Assembly: GCA_964606735.1 (NCBI GenBank)
Contig: CAZSHI010000033.1
Coordinates: 1 to 24,975, forward strand
Direction of reading: 5' to 3'
Length of the DNA stretch: 24,975 nucleotides
Origin: UBA5109 sp964606735
GTDB lineage: Bacteria > Pseudomonadota > Gammaproteobacteria > Pseudomonadales > Pseudohongiellaceae
Part shown: piece after piece, positions 8,509 to 17,024 of the stretch
How the letters are laid out: each line of letters opens with the position of its first letter
Position numbering within the stretch: position 1 is the first letter of the stretch
Notes under the pieces: model-generated
Database searches by the model: none
Told to the model about the DNA's origin: nothing
What the model saw: only the letters and a program-made list of their open reading frames with translations
Program-made: the position numbers and the translations under genes

Positions 8509-9314
8509 GCTGGTGGGGCAAGCTGATCGGCGGAACCTTCGGGTTCATGCTGGGAGGCCCGCTGGGGGCAGCCCTGGGAGCTGCACTCGGGCATAATTTC
8601 GACCGGGGCATGCATCGCCTCGATGCTGACAGCTTTGGCTCGGCGGCCGATGTCGAAAAAATCCAGTCTGCCTTCTTTACTGCCACCTTTTACATGATGG
8701 GGCATCTGGCCAAAGCTGATGGACAGGTCACTCGGGATGAAATACAGCTTGCGCAGCAGGTCATGCAGCAAATGAACCTGAATGCGCAACAGAAAAAAGT
8801 TGCGATCAAGCTTTTTGAGCAGGGCAAAACCCAGGAAATACCGGCACAGGACATCCTCCAGCAGTTCAAACGCGAGTGCCATCGCCGCCGTAACCTGATC
8901 CAGATGTTTCTGGAGATACTCATCATGACAGCCTATGCGGATGGTAAACTGCATCAGGCAGAAGAAAACTTGCTGTGGCATTGCGCACAGACTCTGGGTT
9001 TTAACCGTCTACTCTTTCAGCAGATTCTGCGTAGCATTGAAGCACAGCGGCATTTCCATCAGCAGGGCCATGCTGGCCGCAGTGCGGTTGACAGTCGTGG
9101 CATGAGCCTTGCGGATGCCTACAAGCTGCTGGGTATCAGCTCCTCAGCCACAGACCAGGAAGTCAAAAAGGCCTATCGACGACAGATGAACCAGCACCAT
9201 CCGGATAAGCTGGTTTCCAAAGGCTTGCCCCAGGAAATGATGGATATTGCCAATCAGAAAACCCAGGATATAAAAACGGCCTATGAAATGATCAAGGCAA
9301 ATAGAAAGAATTAA
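8505..9314 (+). CDS. djlA: Membrane-anchored J-domain cochaperone DjlA
   Basis: DnaJ-like protein of the inner membrane that stimulates DnaK ATPase activity. The 269-residue product matches DjlA throughout. It has an N-terminal glycine-rich membrane segment at about 7-29 (GGTFGFMLGGPLGAALGAALG), a TerB-like helical domain at about 50-180 and a C-terminal J domain at about 200-269 with the HPD tripeptide at 232-234 (NQHHPDKLVSKGLP). The start is TTG at 8505, overlapping the TGA of the upstream lipoprotein gene as TTGA. GAGG at 8493-8496 is eight bases upstream, and MSWWGKLIGG aligns with the E. coli start MQYWGKIIG. The overlap suggests coupled translation of the two genes. The following 30 bases are AT-rich with no clear terminator. 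Confidence 0.93.
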   Translation: MSWWGKLIGGTFGFMLGGPLGAALGAALGHNFDRGMHRLDADSFGSAADVEKIQSAFFTATFYMMGHLAKADGQVTRDEIQLAQQVMQQMNLNAQQKKVAIKLFEQGKTQEIPAQDILQQFKRECHRRRNLIQMFLEILIMTAYADGKLHQAEENLLWHCAQTLGFNRLLFQQILRSIEAQRHFHQQGHAGRSAVDSRGMSLADAYKLLGISSSATDQEVKKAYRRQMNQHHPDKLVSKGLPQEMMDIANQKTQDIKTAYEMIKANRKN

Positions 9315-9344
9315 CTTTAATAAAATTATATAACTTATTGAATA

Positions 9345-12272
9345 TTATAATTTAAATATATGAACATTTAGTTTTTCGAGTTCTTTCTGGCAGGCTTTGT
9401 GGCTGACCAGGCCAGTACTTGCCTTATCCGGCTGCAGATAGGTCTCGGCCACTGCCTGCAGGCGGGCGATATCAAGCTCAAGTACTGCCTGGCGAAACCG
9501 TGCGCGGTAATGCTGGTCACGGCCAAACAATTCATTGTAATAAGCCTGTTTGGCGGTTCCTGCCGGCGAAGCAGGTCTGTCGAGGCTGGCAATCACGCCC
9601 AGAATGGCTTCTTCCAGCTTGCTCTCATCATGCTTGTCGTTCTGAAGCCAGTCCAGGGAACGCCTGAAATCCGCCAGGGTTTCACTCAGACGGGGATCAC
9701 GATAGGAAAAGAAGCGAAAGCTGGCAGAGTTTGAATCTTGTCCGGCCCCGGCCCCATAAGCACCCCCTTTTTCACGAATCGCACTGTGTAAAAAGCCATT
9801 ACGGAGAAAACCGGCCAGTACCGTCAAGGCCGCAGCATCAGCATGTCCGGCAGGCACGGTCGGAAAGGCCAGGGCGCAAAAATTGACCTGGGAATTGCAA
9901 AGCCAGGCTTGATGCACCTGTTCACGGGTCTCCGGCAGGCTAAAATTTGAGACTGCACTGTTTTCAGTGCTGGACCAGTGTTGCGCCAGAGCAGTTTGCA
10001 AGCTGCTTTCTTCGCTTTCTTCGGCTATACACAGGAGCTGTTTGTTGCCTGTGTTGAGTAGCTGATGCAGCGCTTGCAGCTTGTCGGCAAAATTCTGCAA
10101 GGCGGCTTCCTCGCCAAAGGAATGCACCAGCTCCTTGAGTGTTTTAATGCCGCGCAGACCTGAATTGTGGTAATTCAGTGCAGCAATCGGGCTCATCTGA
10201 CTGCTGGCTATCCCCATGGCCAGGGCATGTCCCTGACTGATGACGCTTTGTTCCTTATGACTGGCAATCTGTCGCATCAATTCATGAATGCGTTCCAGTT
10301 CATCAAAGCGGCATTCGTACAGTGTTTCTCGCATCAGCTGGCTTAATGCGGCCTGGTTACTATAGAGGGCTTTGCTGCCGACAAGCAGATAGGCCTCAAG
10401 CGCCTGCTCATCACCGATACGACTGCGCAAATTGAACTGGGCATGAATACCGCCGCTAATGGCTGCCTGCAGTGCCTGTATTTCCAGGTAGGAACGCTTG
10501 CCAATGCCCAGTTCAGGCAGGCAGGCGCTATAGTAGGGCAGACAGCCCCTCAGTTCCTCTGGTATCGCTGGCAGACGGACCAGGATGTCCTGGTAACTCA
10601 AGCCATTGGTGCCCTGCTTGTAATAAGCCAGATCCAGCTGATTCAATTTGCTGCGTTTTGCCTGCGGCCAGTTAATGCTGGCCGGGACATCACTGAGCTC
10701 AACCTTGGGCAGAATACTGGCATCATCTTCCTGCTCCTGACGTATTTTAAGCGCCTCAGACTGAGCAATTATCTCAGCCCTCTGTGCTTCGCTCAGACTG
10801 TTTTTGATGTTGGCGAGCCTGGCCTGTTCCTCGGCCAGCGTTTTCGCTGCCAGATCCCTGTCAGGCTGGACTGTCAAGGTTACCCGGTGTGGATTTTCCA
10901 GCAGGTACTGCCTGATCAGTTTCGGGATGTATTGCGGGTCACGGATATCCTGTTTTAACTGTTTTAAGACCGGATCAATATCCAACAGTTCGATGGGGTC
11001 GCCTCGGTGAGTCGCCGAAGACAGGGCGGACAAAATCAACTGCAGACCATAGGGGTAACTGTCGCCGGTAATTTCCCGCTGATGCAGTTCCAGACTATGC
11101 AGGGCCGCTTCCACTTTATCCTGATCAATTCCGTGCTCGGCAACTTGCTGCAGGGTGTCCAGAATCAGGGCTTCAACGTCTTCGCTGCTTGCTGAATCGC
11201 AGCCCTCCAGGCCGCAGATCAGGCTCATTTCACGGTGAGAGTCCTCTAGCCCACACAGGGGGGAAGGGTTGCTACCCAGGGCTGTTGTTTCCAGCGCCTG
11301 CAAGAGAGGAGAAGCACTGTTGTCCAACAGCACGCTGGTGAGCAACTGTGCCTTATACAACTCTTCCAGGTTGGTGTTGTTACCAAGCAGCCAGGCCATA
11401 ATCACATGGGTTTTATGTTCGGCACTGTCTTCATCCAGTGGGTAAGTTTCCTCAACCTTGATGGGTGCTGGGTAGCGCTGTTCATCGCCAACGGCTATAT
11501 GCACATCCAGCTTTTCAAATTGATTGAGCGCCAGCTCTTCGAAACGCTGCTGGTGATCGGCTGCTGGAATATCTCCAAAAGTCATGAAGATGGCGTTACT
11601 CGGGTGGTAGTGAGTCTTATAGAAGCTCAGTAATTTTTCATAGGTCAGCGTGGGAATATCGACCGGATCACCGCCGCTGTTGTAATGATATGTCGTGGTA
11701 GGAAACAGGTGTTTGCAGAGTTGCTGCCAGATCAGAGAGTTAATGGAACTCATGGCGCCTTTCATTTCGTTATAGACCACCCCCTTGTACTCCAGCGTAG
11801 AATTTGGATCTTTGCTGTCGCTAAATTCGAGGCGGTGACCTTCCTGTGCAAAATCCAGGGGATCAAGATTGGAAAAGAAAACTGCATCCAGGTAAACCTC
11901 TAACAGGTTGTTAAAATCTTTCAGGTTCTGACTGGCAAAAGGGTAGGCAGTCCAGTCGCTGCTGGTCATGGCATTCATAAAGGTATTCATGGAGCGGCGG
12001 ATCATCATGAAAAAGGGGTCGCGAATCGGGAATTTCCGACTACCGCAAAGTGCTGTGTGTTCAAGGATATGTGCGACCCCACTTGAATCCATTGGCACAG
12101 TGCGAAAAGCAACCGTGAAGACATTTTCAGGATTATCGCAGGCCAGATGAAAATGCCTGGCGCCGGTCACCCGGTGTTCATATTCTTCAATCTGTATGTT
12201 GAGCGTGTCGAGATGATGACTGCGCAGCTGGAGGAAAGGGCTGTCAGCTGTAAGGGGATTTGCCAGCGGCAT
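9345..12272 (-). CDS. M16C (presequence-protease-like) zinc metallopeptidase
   Basis: A 975-residue inverzincin peptidase. The inverted zinc motif HILEH is at 68-72, in the context MDSSGVAHILEHTALCGS. A second conserved acidic site, YNEMKGA, has Glu169 as the probable third zinc ligand. The C-terminal half carries REKGGAYGAGAG, the Gly/Tyr loop typical of M16C. Full length and these motifs match the eukaryotic PreP / yeast Cym1 subfamily, whose members clear short unfolded peptides inside a closed chamber. No signal peptide is seen, so a cytoplasmic peptide-degrading role is likely, though this is inferred. AGGAA about eight bases upstream supports the ATG at 12272. It lies 31 bases after ylqF on the same strand and converges on djlA. 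Its natural substrates cannot be told from sequence. Confidence 0.92.
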   Translation of the reverse strand: MPLANPLTADSPFLQLRSHHLDTLNIQIEEYEHRVTGARHFHLACDNPENVFTVAFRTVPMDSSGVAHILEHTALCGSRKFPIRDPFFMMIRRSMNTFMNAMTSSDWTAYPFASQNLKDFNNLLEVYLDAVFFSNLDPLDFAQEGHRLEFSDSKDPNSTLEYKGVVYNEMKGAMSSINSLIWQQLCKHLFPTTTYHYNSGGDPVDIPTLTYEKLLSFYKTHYHPSNAIFMTFGDIPAADHQQRFEELALNQFEKLDVHIAVGDEQRYPAPIKVEETYPLDEDSAEHKTHVIMAWLLGNNTNLEELYKAQLLTSVLLDNSASPLLQALETTALGSNPSPLCGLEDSHREMSLICGLEGCDSASSEDVEALILDTLQQVAEHGIDQDKVEAALHSLELHQREITGDSYPYGLQLILSALSSATHRGDPIELLDIDPVLKQLKQDIRDPQYIPKLIRQYLLENPHRVTLTVQPDRDLAAKTLAEEQARLANIKNSLSEAQRAEIIAQSEALKIRQEQEDDASILPKVELSDVPASINWPQAKRSKLNQLDLAYYKQGTNGLSYQDILVRLPAIPEELRGCLPYYSACLPELGIGKRSYLEIQALQAAISGGIHAQFNLRSRIGDEQALEAYLLVGSKALYSNQAALSQLMRETLYECRFDELERIHELMRQIASHKEQSVISQGHALAMGIASSQMSPIAALNYHNSGLRGIKTLKELVHSFGEEAALQNFADKLQALHQLLNTGNKQLLCIAEESEESSLQTALAQHWSSTENSAVSNFSLPETREQVHQAWLCNSQVNFCALAFPTVPAGHADAAALTVLAGFLRNGFLHSAIREKGGAYGAGAGQDSNSASFRFFSYRDPRLSETLADFRRSLDWLQNDKHDESKLEEAILGVIASLDRPASPAGTAKQAYYNELFGRDQHYRARFRQAVLELDIARLQAVAETYLQPDKASTGLVSHKACQKELEKLNVHIFKL

Positions 12273-12300
12273 GCATGTATTCCTGCGTTATAAAGTCCGC

Positions 12301-12330
12301 ATTCTAGCCTATTTCAGGGTCGAAGGTCAG
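12301..12330 (-). promoter_or_regulatory. Weak candidate promoter for the M16C peptidase gene
   Basis: On the minus strand CTGACC (12330-12325), an 18-base spacer and TAGAAT (12306-12301) would start transcription near 12294, with a leader of about 22 bases. The site overlaps the last codons of ylqF. The peptidase could equally be read through from ylqF, since the gap is only 31 bases. Confidence 0.3.
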
Positions 12331-13143
12331 GGGTGGTTTTTCCATCGACAGCAAGCCGAGTGCGCCGTTACGAAAATCGTTCAGAACTATTTCACTGGCT
12401 TTGTGATAATCCACACCACCTTTACGCAAGGCGCCACGTTTTTCAGCAATCTGCTCCAGCAGTTCTATGGGTTCTGCTGCCAGTTCTGTCAGCCTGTAGC
12501 GTGACAACAGATTTTCCGGGTAGGCTGTTTTCATAAAGCTAAGGGTAAATAGTGCAATATCCTCAAACTCAATGGCGGTATTACGAATCGCGCCACTGGC
12601 TGCAAGCCGGTAGGCTGCTTCCTGGTCTTCAATTTTCGGCCAGAGCACACCCGGGGTGTCAATCAGTTTTATGCCTTCTGCCAGACTGCTTTCCTGAGGA
12701 GCCTTGGTGACCGCGGGCTCATTGCCGACTTTGGCCAGTTTACGCTTTAGTAACTTGTTCATCAGGGTCGATTTGCCAACATTGGGGATACCGACAATCA
12801 TGAAGCGAAATATTTTGTTTCTGTCAGGTCTGTAAGGCTGCTTGCTTGCCTGTAATATTTGCTCGGCAGTAAAGTCATCATCTTTTCCCTGAGTGATAGC
12901 GGCCTGGCCCTGCTGGTTAAAATGAGCTATCCAGCTGGCTGTAACACTGGGATCTGCCAGATCGGATTTGTTCAGCACCTTCAAACGTGGCAGTTCGCCA
13001 ATCAGGCTGTCAAGCAGGGGGTTGGTGCTGGACGCAGGCAGCCGAGCGTCAAGAATTTCAACGACCAGATCGACCTGTTTTAATGCTTTCATGATATCCT
13101 TGCGGGCCTTGTTCATATGCCCCGGATACCAGCCAATTGCCAT
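12304..13143 (-). CDS. ylqF: Ribosome-biogenesis GTPase YlqF/RbgA
   Basis: Circularly permuted GTPase of the YlqF/RbgA family, whose Bacillus member assists late assembly of the large ribosomal subunit. The 279-residue product shows the permuted motif order: G4 NKSD at 58-61 comes before G1 GIPNVGKST at 118-126, a G2-type Thr near 146 and G3 DTPG at 162-165. A C-terminal helical region follows. The frame stays open upstream to 13353, but MAIGWYPGHMNKARKD is the conserved family start and AGGAT sits about seven bases before the ATG at 13143-13141. It diverges from bolA with a 102-base gap and may be cotranscribed with the M16C gene downstream. The biological role in gammaproteobacteria is inferred from the family. 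Confidence 0.93.
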   Translation of the reverse strand: MAIGWYPGHMNKARKDIMKALKQVDLVVEILDARLPASSTNPLLDSLIGELPRLKVLNKSDLADPSVTASWIAHFNQQGQAAITQGKDDDFTAEQILQASKQPYRPDRNKIFRFMIVGIPNVGKSTLMNKLLKRKLAKVGNEPAVTKAPQESSLAEGIKLIDTPGVLWPKIEDQEAAYRLAASGAIRNTAIEFEDIALFTLSFMKTAYPENLLSRYRLTELAAEPIELLEQIAEKRGALRKGGVDYHKASEIVLNDFRNGALGLLSMEKPPLTFDPEIG

Positions 13144-13245
13144 GGTAAATCCTGTATTAGCTTGCCAAAAGCGGCTATTGTAGACCGTGTATGCAGTGGA
13201 AACGAGTGGCATTCGCAAAACAAACTTCTGGCAGGAATCAGCCTT

Positions 13246-13551
13246 ATGATTGAAGCAACAATTTCTCGGAAAATTCAGGAACAATTTCCGGATTGTCATT
13301 TTGAGCTGCTCAATGAAAGCGCCATGCATGCCGGTCCGGCAACCGAGTCTCACTTTAAACTGATTCTGGTCAGCCCTTTTTTCAAGGAGCTGTCAAAGGT
13401 AAAAAGGCATCAGGCCGTATACAAAGTGTTGGCACAGGAACTGGCAGGCCCTGTGCATGCCCTGGCCCTGCATTTATACAGCCCCGATGAATGGAGTTCC
13501 CGTTCAGGCAAGGCGCCGGACTCTCCAATCTGCTCTAAAATAAAACAATAA
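13246..13551 (+). CDS. bolA: BolA-family protein
   Basis: A 101-residue BolA-like protein. BolA proteins are small regulators that bind monothiol glutaredoxins and [2Fe-2S] clusters and, in E. coli, influence cell shape and stress-phase transcription. Recognisable are MIEATISRKIQEQFPDCHFELLNES, then SHFKLILVSPFFKELSKVKRHQAVYKVL at about 35-62, and the conserved VHAL segment at 70-73, followed by a short variable tail ending SKIKQ. The frame is open upstream into ylqF, but ATG 13246 has AGGA at 13233-13236, nine bases away, and gives the conserved N-terminus. It is divergent from ylqF and 116 bases ahead of bax. The sequence does not decide between BolA and the related IbaG type, though the length favours BolA. 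Confidence 0.9.
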   Translation: MIEATISRKIQEQFPDCHFELLNESAMHAGPATESHFKLILVSPFFKELSKVKRHQAVYKVLAQELAGPVHALALHLYSPDEWSSRSGKAPDSPICSKIKQ

Positions 13552-13591
13552 TATCAATAATATAAACAACATAGTTAAAGTAATTTATATT

Positions 13592-13620
13592 TTTATAAGG
13601 CCAGAAAAATATGCTAGGAT
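13592..13620 (+). promoter_or_regulatory. Predicted promoter of bax
   Basis: TTTATA (13592-13597), a 17-base spacer and TAGGAT (13615-13620), with TGC directly before the -10 giving an extended -10. It lies in an AT-rich gap after bolA. A start near 13627 would leave about 40 bases before the bax ATG. Confidence 0.4.
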
Positions 13621-13667
13621 AGCCCCATGCTTGATACTACTGTGCTGGGTTTGCTGGGCTGATAATA

Positions 13668-14495
13668 ATGACAAAAACCACTAAGCAGTATTACCCGATA
13701 TCAATCTTTGTGGGCATCCTGCTGATCATGTTCGGTATGGCCATGCTGCTGAAACGTGAAGATGAAGTCGTCCTCGTCGAACTGCCTCTTGTTGAAGTAC
13801 CTGAACTTATCGTGGAAGAGGATCCTATTCCGGATTTCGCATCCATGCTGGATGTGCAGGAAAAGAAAGAAACTTTTTTTTCATTTCTTGCCCCTTATGT
13901 AGAAGCCGTCAACCAGCAAATCCTGGCGCAACGCCAGCGACTGCTTGTCTTGCAGAGCAAAGCCGATAGTGAACAGCCTCTAACCCGGGCCGAAATGGCT
14001 TTTCTCACCGAATTACGGGTTGATTACGAACTGGAAAACGAGCGCCTCAACACCCTGAACCTGATCAACCGCCTGCTGAAACGGGCCGACATTATTCCCC
14101 AGTCGCTGGCTCTGGCGCAGGCCGCCAATGAATCTGCCTGGGGCACTTCACGCTTCGCCCAGCAAGGCAATAACTTTTTTGGCCAGTGGTGCTATACCGA
14201 AGGTTGTGGCATCGTTCCCAGTGGGCGAGTGCCAGGGGCGTCGCATGAAGTCAAAAGCTTCGAATCTGTACTCGAATCGGTCCGCTCTTACATCATGAAC
14301 CTCAATACCTTTCCCAGTTACCAGCATCTGCGAGATATCCGCCTGGAATTACGTCAGGAAGGACAGGTGCTGGACGGTATTAGGCTCTCTGAAGGTCTCG
14401 ACAGTTATTCTGAACGGGGAGATGAGTATATTTTCGAACTGCAGTCCATGATCTATTCCAACAACCTGCTGGAACATGACCGTGCAGAGGTCTGA
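13668..14495 (+). CDS. bax: Bax-type glucosaminidase (GH73), membrane-anchored
   Basis: A 275-residue protein with one N-terminal membrane helix at about 9-28, an acidic/hydrophobic stalk to residue 60, a helical segment rich in Gln/Arg, and a C-terminal mannosyl-glycoprotein endo-beta-N-acetylglucosaminidase-like domain. The region ADIIPQSLALAQAANESAWG continuing to GNNFFGQWCY (about 140-176) matches the Bax/GH73 catalytic loop, with Glu155 as the likely acid. The later VKSFESVLESVRSYIMNLNT also mirrors Bax. These proteins are thought to cleave glycan strands of peptidoglycan in the periplasm. The Shine-Dalgarno signal before ATG 13668 is poor. The gene converges on the deacetylase gene with only 20 bases between. 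The two may both act on glycans, but that is inference from domain content. Confidence 0.88.
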   Translation: MTKTTKQYYPISIFVGILLIMFGMAMLLKREDEVVLVELPLVEVPELIVEEDPIPDFASMLDVQEKKETFFSFLAPYVEAVNQQILAQRQRLLVLQSKADSEQPLTRAEMAFLTELRVDYELENERLNTLNLINRLLKRADIIPQSLALAQAANESAWGTSRFAQQGNNFFGQWCYTEGCGIVPSGRVPGASHEVKSFESVLESVRSYIMNLNTFPSYQHLRDIRLELRQEGQVLDGIRLSEGLDSYSERGDEYIFELQSMIYSNNLLEHDRAEV

Positions 14496-14515
14496 TTCGA
14501 GGCGCAAGGCGCAAC

Positions 14516-15601
14516 TTATTCGGCAATTGCCGGATTGATCCAGGGAATGGAATACCAGTAATAACGACCGTTTTCTCCTGGCGCAGTACAGTTATAGCGA
14601 AAACGTCTACTGCGATTCTCTACCGATGTGCTTACTCTGAAGATGGCTTCTGCCGCATTATCTACTTCCACCTGAATACTTTCATTATTGTTGTAGCAGG
14701 CCAGTTGTGACAGACCGGTTGTGGTATTACTGAAATCCAGGATTGCTGAAGGACTCCTTTCACTGGTCAGCGGCGACAGGGGACTGATGCCATCCAGCGT
14801 AAACGCCAGACTGCGTACCTTATTGGGAAAAGTGTTTATTGACACGTAAATGCCGGAAAAGGGAAAGCGTGGCAGGGCGCTAAAATCCGAGCTGCTATTA
14901 AAAGGCCCTGAATGCTGCGCTATCCCGACAAAGCCCAGTTCGCTCACCAACTGCTGGATCGTCGGATCAAACTCCCCGTAGGGATAGGCGAGTAAGTGGT
15001 GGCTTTGCCCGGTTTCCTGCCTGATCTGCTCTTCTGCCTCTAGAATTTCGTTTCGAATGCGTTCACGCCATTGTGCTTCACTCTCTCCATTTATCCGCTC
15101 CAGAAAGTAAGGGTGCGTTGTTGTGTGATTGGCGATGGTGGCTCCTGCAGCGGCCATTTCTCGAATCTGCTCCCAGTTGGCATAAAGATCGGGGTTGCTT
15201 TCCAGCAGTCCCGTCGTCACAAAAACCGTAAAGGGCCAGTTTCGTTGCTGCAAAATGGGAAAGGCTTCGGTGTAAACCGACAGATAACCATCATCGAAAC
15301 TTATGGCGGCTGAGAAATCAGGTACGGATTCTCCCGAACGGACACGATCGATGAGTTCTTCAAGTGGCAGAATGGAAAAACCATTGTCTGCCAGGTAATC
15401 CATGTGTCGCAGGAAGTCTGCTGGACTGGTACTGGTTACCGGGGGAGTTTCGGTAGAGATGAAATGATACTGCAGGATGACGCCCTGATTCTCGGCATTC
15501 ACCTTGAAGGAGGGCAGGAGCAGGCCGAACGAAAGCAGTACAGCTAACAGCCATAGCCAGGCATGCTTGCTAGGAGTTTTGCTGATTTGATCTTCTCTCA
15601 A
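14516..15601 (-). CDS. Secreted polysaccharide deacetylase (CE4/NodB domain)
   Basis: A 361-residue predicted exported enzyme. A signal peptide spans about 1-36 (LWLLAVLLSFGLLLPSF, cleavage after VNA). The NodB/CE4 domain shows the metal-binding Asp motif SFDDGY at 101-106, the His pair HTTTH at 159-163, and YPYGEFD at 206-212. Family members remove N- or O-acetyl groups from chitin, peptidoglycan or exopolysaccharide such as poly-GlcNAc; the substrate here is not evident. After the catalytic domain come about 100 residues that I do not recognise, with two Cys (CYNNNES and YNCTAPG) that could form a disulfide. The gene diverges from ttcA with a gap of 83 bases to its preferred start and converges on bax. 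Start at ATG 15601 keeps the signal peptide. Confidence 0.85.
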   Translation of the reverse strand: MREDQISKTPSKHAWLWLLAVLLSFGLLLPSFKVNAENQGVILQYHFISTETPPVTSTSPADFLRHMDYLADNGFSILPLEELIDRVRSGESVPDFSAAISFDDGYLSVYTEAFPILQQRNWPFTVFVTTGLLESNPDLYANWEQIREMAAAGATIANHTTTHPYFLERINGESEAQWRERIRNEILEAEEQIRQETGQSHHLLAYPYGEFDPTIQQLVSELGFVGIAQHSGPFNSSSDFSALPRFPFSGIYVSINTFPNKVRSLAFTLDGISPLSPLTSERSPSAILDFSNTTTGLSQLACYNNNESIQVEVDNAAEAIFRVSTSVENRSRRFRYNCTAPGENGRYYWYSIPWINPAIAE

Positions 15602-15644
15602 GGTTCAGTTCTTCAGTGTCATGGCAAAATGGCCTGCCTGGAAT

Positions 15645-15650
15645 TATACT
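15645..15650 (+). promoter_or_regulatory. Candidate -10 element of the ttcA cluster
   Basis: TATACT at 15645-15650 matches five of six consensus -10 bases. A transcript starting near 15657 would carry a leader of about 28 bases to ATG 15685. No good -35 is seen 16-18 bases upstream. If real, it excludes the earlier in-frame GTG at 15616 as the ttcA start. Confidence 0.35.
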
Positions 15651-15684
15651 GGCGCCCAGTAAACTTGTCTTGAACTTAAGCTTA

Positions 15685-16551
15685 ATGAGAGCGCATAAGC
15701 CCATGCAGCGAAAACAAAGTCTTCGGCTTAACCGCCTGCAAAAGAATCTACGGCGGGATTGCGGCCGGGCAATAGCCGATTTTTCCATGATTGAAGATGG
15801 AGATCTTATTATGGTTTGTCTGTCCGGCGGCAAGGATTCCTATGTCATGCTGGATATTCTGCTCAACCTGCAAAAACATGCGCCTATCGATTTCAGGCTC
15901 AAAGCTGTCAATCTGGATCAGAAACAGCCCGGCTTTCCCGAGCACGTGCTGCCGGAATACTTGAGTTCCATCGGAGTGGATTATGAAATCCTAGAACAGG
16001 ATACCTATTCCATTGTTCTTGAAAAAACCGAGGAAGGCAAAAGCTACTGTGGCTTATGCTCTCGCTTGCGCAGGGGGAATCTGTATTCCTATGCCGAAAA
16101 TATTGGCGCCAGTAAAATTGCTCTGGGGCATCACCGTAATGACATTATGGAAACCCTGTTTCTCAACATGTTTTTTGGTGGCAAGCTCAAGGCCATGCCG
16201 CCAAAGCTGCTCAGTGACGACAAGAAACACATCGTCATTCGTCCACTGGCCTATTGCCGTGAAGAAGAAATTGCCGAATTTGCCGCCATGAAAGCCTTTC
16301 CTATTATTCCCTGTTCCTTATGCGGAAATCAGGAAAACCTGCAACGTCAGGAAATCAAAGCCATGTTGAACGAGTGGGGTAGGCGTTATCCCGGGCGACT
16401 CGATGTGCTGTTTAAAAGCATCTGTAATGTTGCTCCATCCCATCTGGCAGACACCCGTCTGTTTGATTTTAAGCATCTCGAAGACGAACGACGTGAGGCG
16501 CTGAATAGGCAGGCTGAAACTGCATTGATAAAGGCAGTTAACCTTTACTGA
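15685..16551 (+). CDS. ttcA: tRNA 2-thiocytidine(32) synthetase TtcA
   Basis: ATP-dependent enzyme that puts sulfur on cytidine 32 of certain tRNAs using an iron-sulfur cluster and sulfur from IscS. The 288-residue product has the PP-loop SGGKDS at 47-52, the YCGLCSRLRRG motif with Cys122 and Cys125, the conserved GHHRNDIMETLFLNMFFGGK, and a second pair PCSLCGNQ with Cys210 and Cys213. Three starts are possible: GTG 15616, ATG 15685 and ATG 15703. I choose 15685 because it leaves 14 residues before LNRLQKNLRR, as in E. coli TtcA, and lies after a TATACT box. None has a clear Shine-Dalgarno sequence. It heads a tight cluster with yheU, tusA and pdxB and diverges from the deacetylase gene. Confidence 0.94.
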   Translation: MRAHKPMQRKQSLRLNRLQKNLRRDCGRAIADFSMIEDGDLIMVCLSGGKDSYVMLDILLNLQKHAPIDFRLKAVNLDQKQPGFPEHVLPEYLSSIGVDYEILEQDTYSIVLEKTEEGKSYCGLCSRLRRGNLYSYAENIGASKIALGHHRNDIMETLFLNMFFGGKLKAMPPKLLSDDKKHIVIRPLAYCREEEIAEFAAMKAFPIIPCSLCGNQENLQRQEIKAMLNEWGRRYPGRLDVLFKSICNVAPSHLADTRLFDFKHLEDERREALNRQAETALIKAVNLY

Positions 16552-16555
16552 ACTG

Positions 16556-16765
16556 ATGGAAATTCCCCATACCGAGTTGAAAAAATCCACCCTGCGTAAC
16601 CTGATCGAAGAATACGTCAGTCGCGAAGGCACGGATTATGGCCAGCAGAGTTACTCGCTGAAAGAGAAAGTCAGCCATGTTGTCAGACAGCTTGAAAACG
16701 GCGGGGCATACATTAATTATGATGCAGAAAGCGACAGCTGCAATATCGTTCTGAGAAAGCAGTAA
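16556..16765 (+). CDS. yheU: UPF0270 / YheU-family protein
   Basis: A 69-residue soluble protein of a family without an established function. It matches E. coli YheU along its length: MEIPHTELKKSTLRNLIEEY, then VSREGTDYG and VRQLENGGAYI, against YheU's IPWQDLSPETLENLIESFV, LREGTDYG and VKRQLQCGEAVL. It begins four bases after the ttcA stop and ends five bases before tusA, so it is almost certainly cotranscribed with them. The position between two tRNA-thiolation genes is suggestive of a linked role, but that is only context. No metal-binding or catalytic motif is obvious, and the Shine-Dalgarno sequence is weak. Confidence 0.88.
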   Translation: MEIPHTELKKSTLRNLIEEYVSREGTDYGQQSYSLKEKVSHVVRQLENGGAYINYDAESDSCNIVLRKQ

Positions 16766-16770
16766 GCAAG

Positions 16771-17022
16771 ATGACAGCTACTGACGAACAAGCTGATGTC
16801 ACACTCGATACCCGCGGTCTTTTCTGTCCGGAACCGGTGATGTTGTTGCACAAGAAAATTCGTGAAATCAAGGTCGGTGAGACTGTCAGAGTGCTTGCTA
16901 CCGATCCATCGACTACCCGTGATATCCCCAAATTTTGTCATTTTCTCGGACATGAATTGATTGACAGTGGGGAACAGAGCAAGGAATTTCATTATCTCAT
17001 CCGTAAGGCTGAGAGCAGTTGA
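16771..17022 (+). CDS. tusA: Sulfur-carrier protein TusA
   Basis: Small sulfur-relay protein that takes persulfide sulfur from IscS and passes it towards 2-thiouridine formation at the tRNA wobble position. The 83-residue product has the signature DTRGLFCPEPVMLLHKKIRE with the reactive Cys19, and then ATDPSTTRDIPKFCHFLGHEL, typical of TusA/SirA. It is five bases downstream of yheU, and its TGA ends three bases before the pdxB ATG at 17025, so the genes are packed as one unit. TusA-like paralogues (YedF, YeeD) exist, but the RDIPKFC motif fits TusA. Its partners TusBCDE and MnmA are not in this window. Confidence 0.92.
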   Translation: MTATDEQADVTLDTRGLFCPEPVMLLHKKIREIKVGETVRVLATDPSTTRDIPKFCHFLGHELIDSGEQSKEFHYLIRKAESS

Positions 17023-17024
17023 CG

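Noticed and set aside
10443..10958. 171-codon open frame on the plus strand inside the M16C gene
   Set aside because: The opposite strand encodes a conserved peptidase throughout; there is no Shine-Dalgarno sequence or family match.
13144..13353. Upstream extension of ylqF to 13353
   Set aside because: It would overlap the start of bolA on the other strand and add 70 unconserved residues; MAIGWYPGHM is the family start.
14521..14532. CGGCAATTGCCG palindrome between bax and the deacetylase as a terminator
   Set aside because: It lies in the last codons of the deacetylase, has almost no loop and is not followed by a T run.
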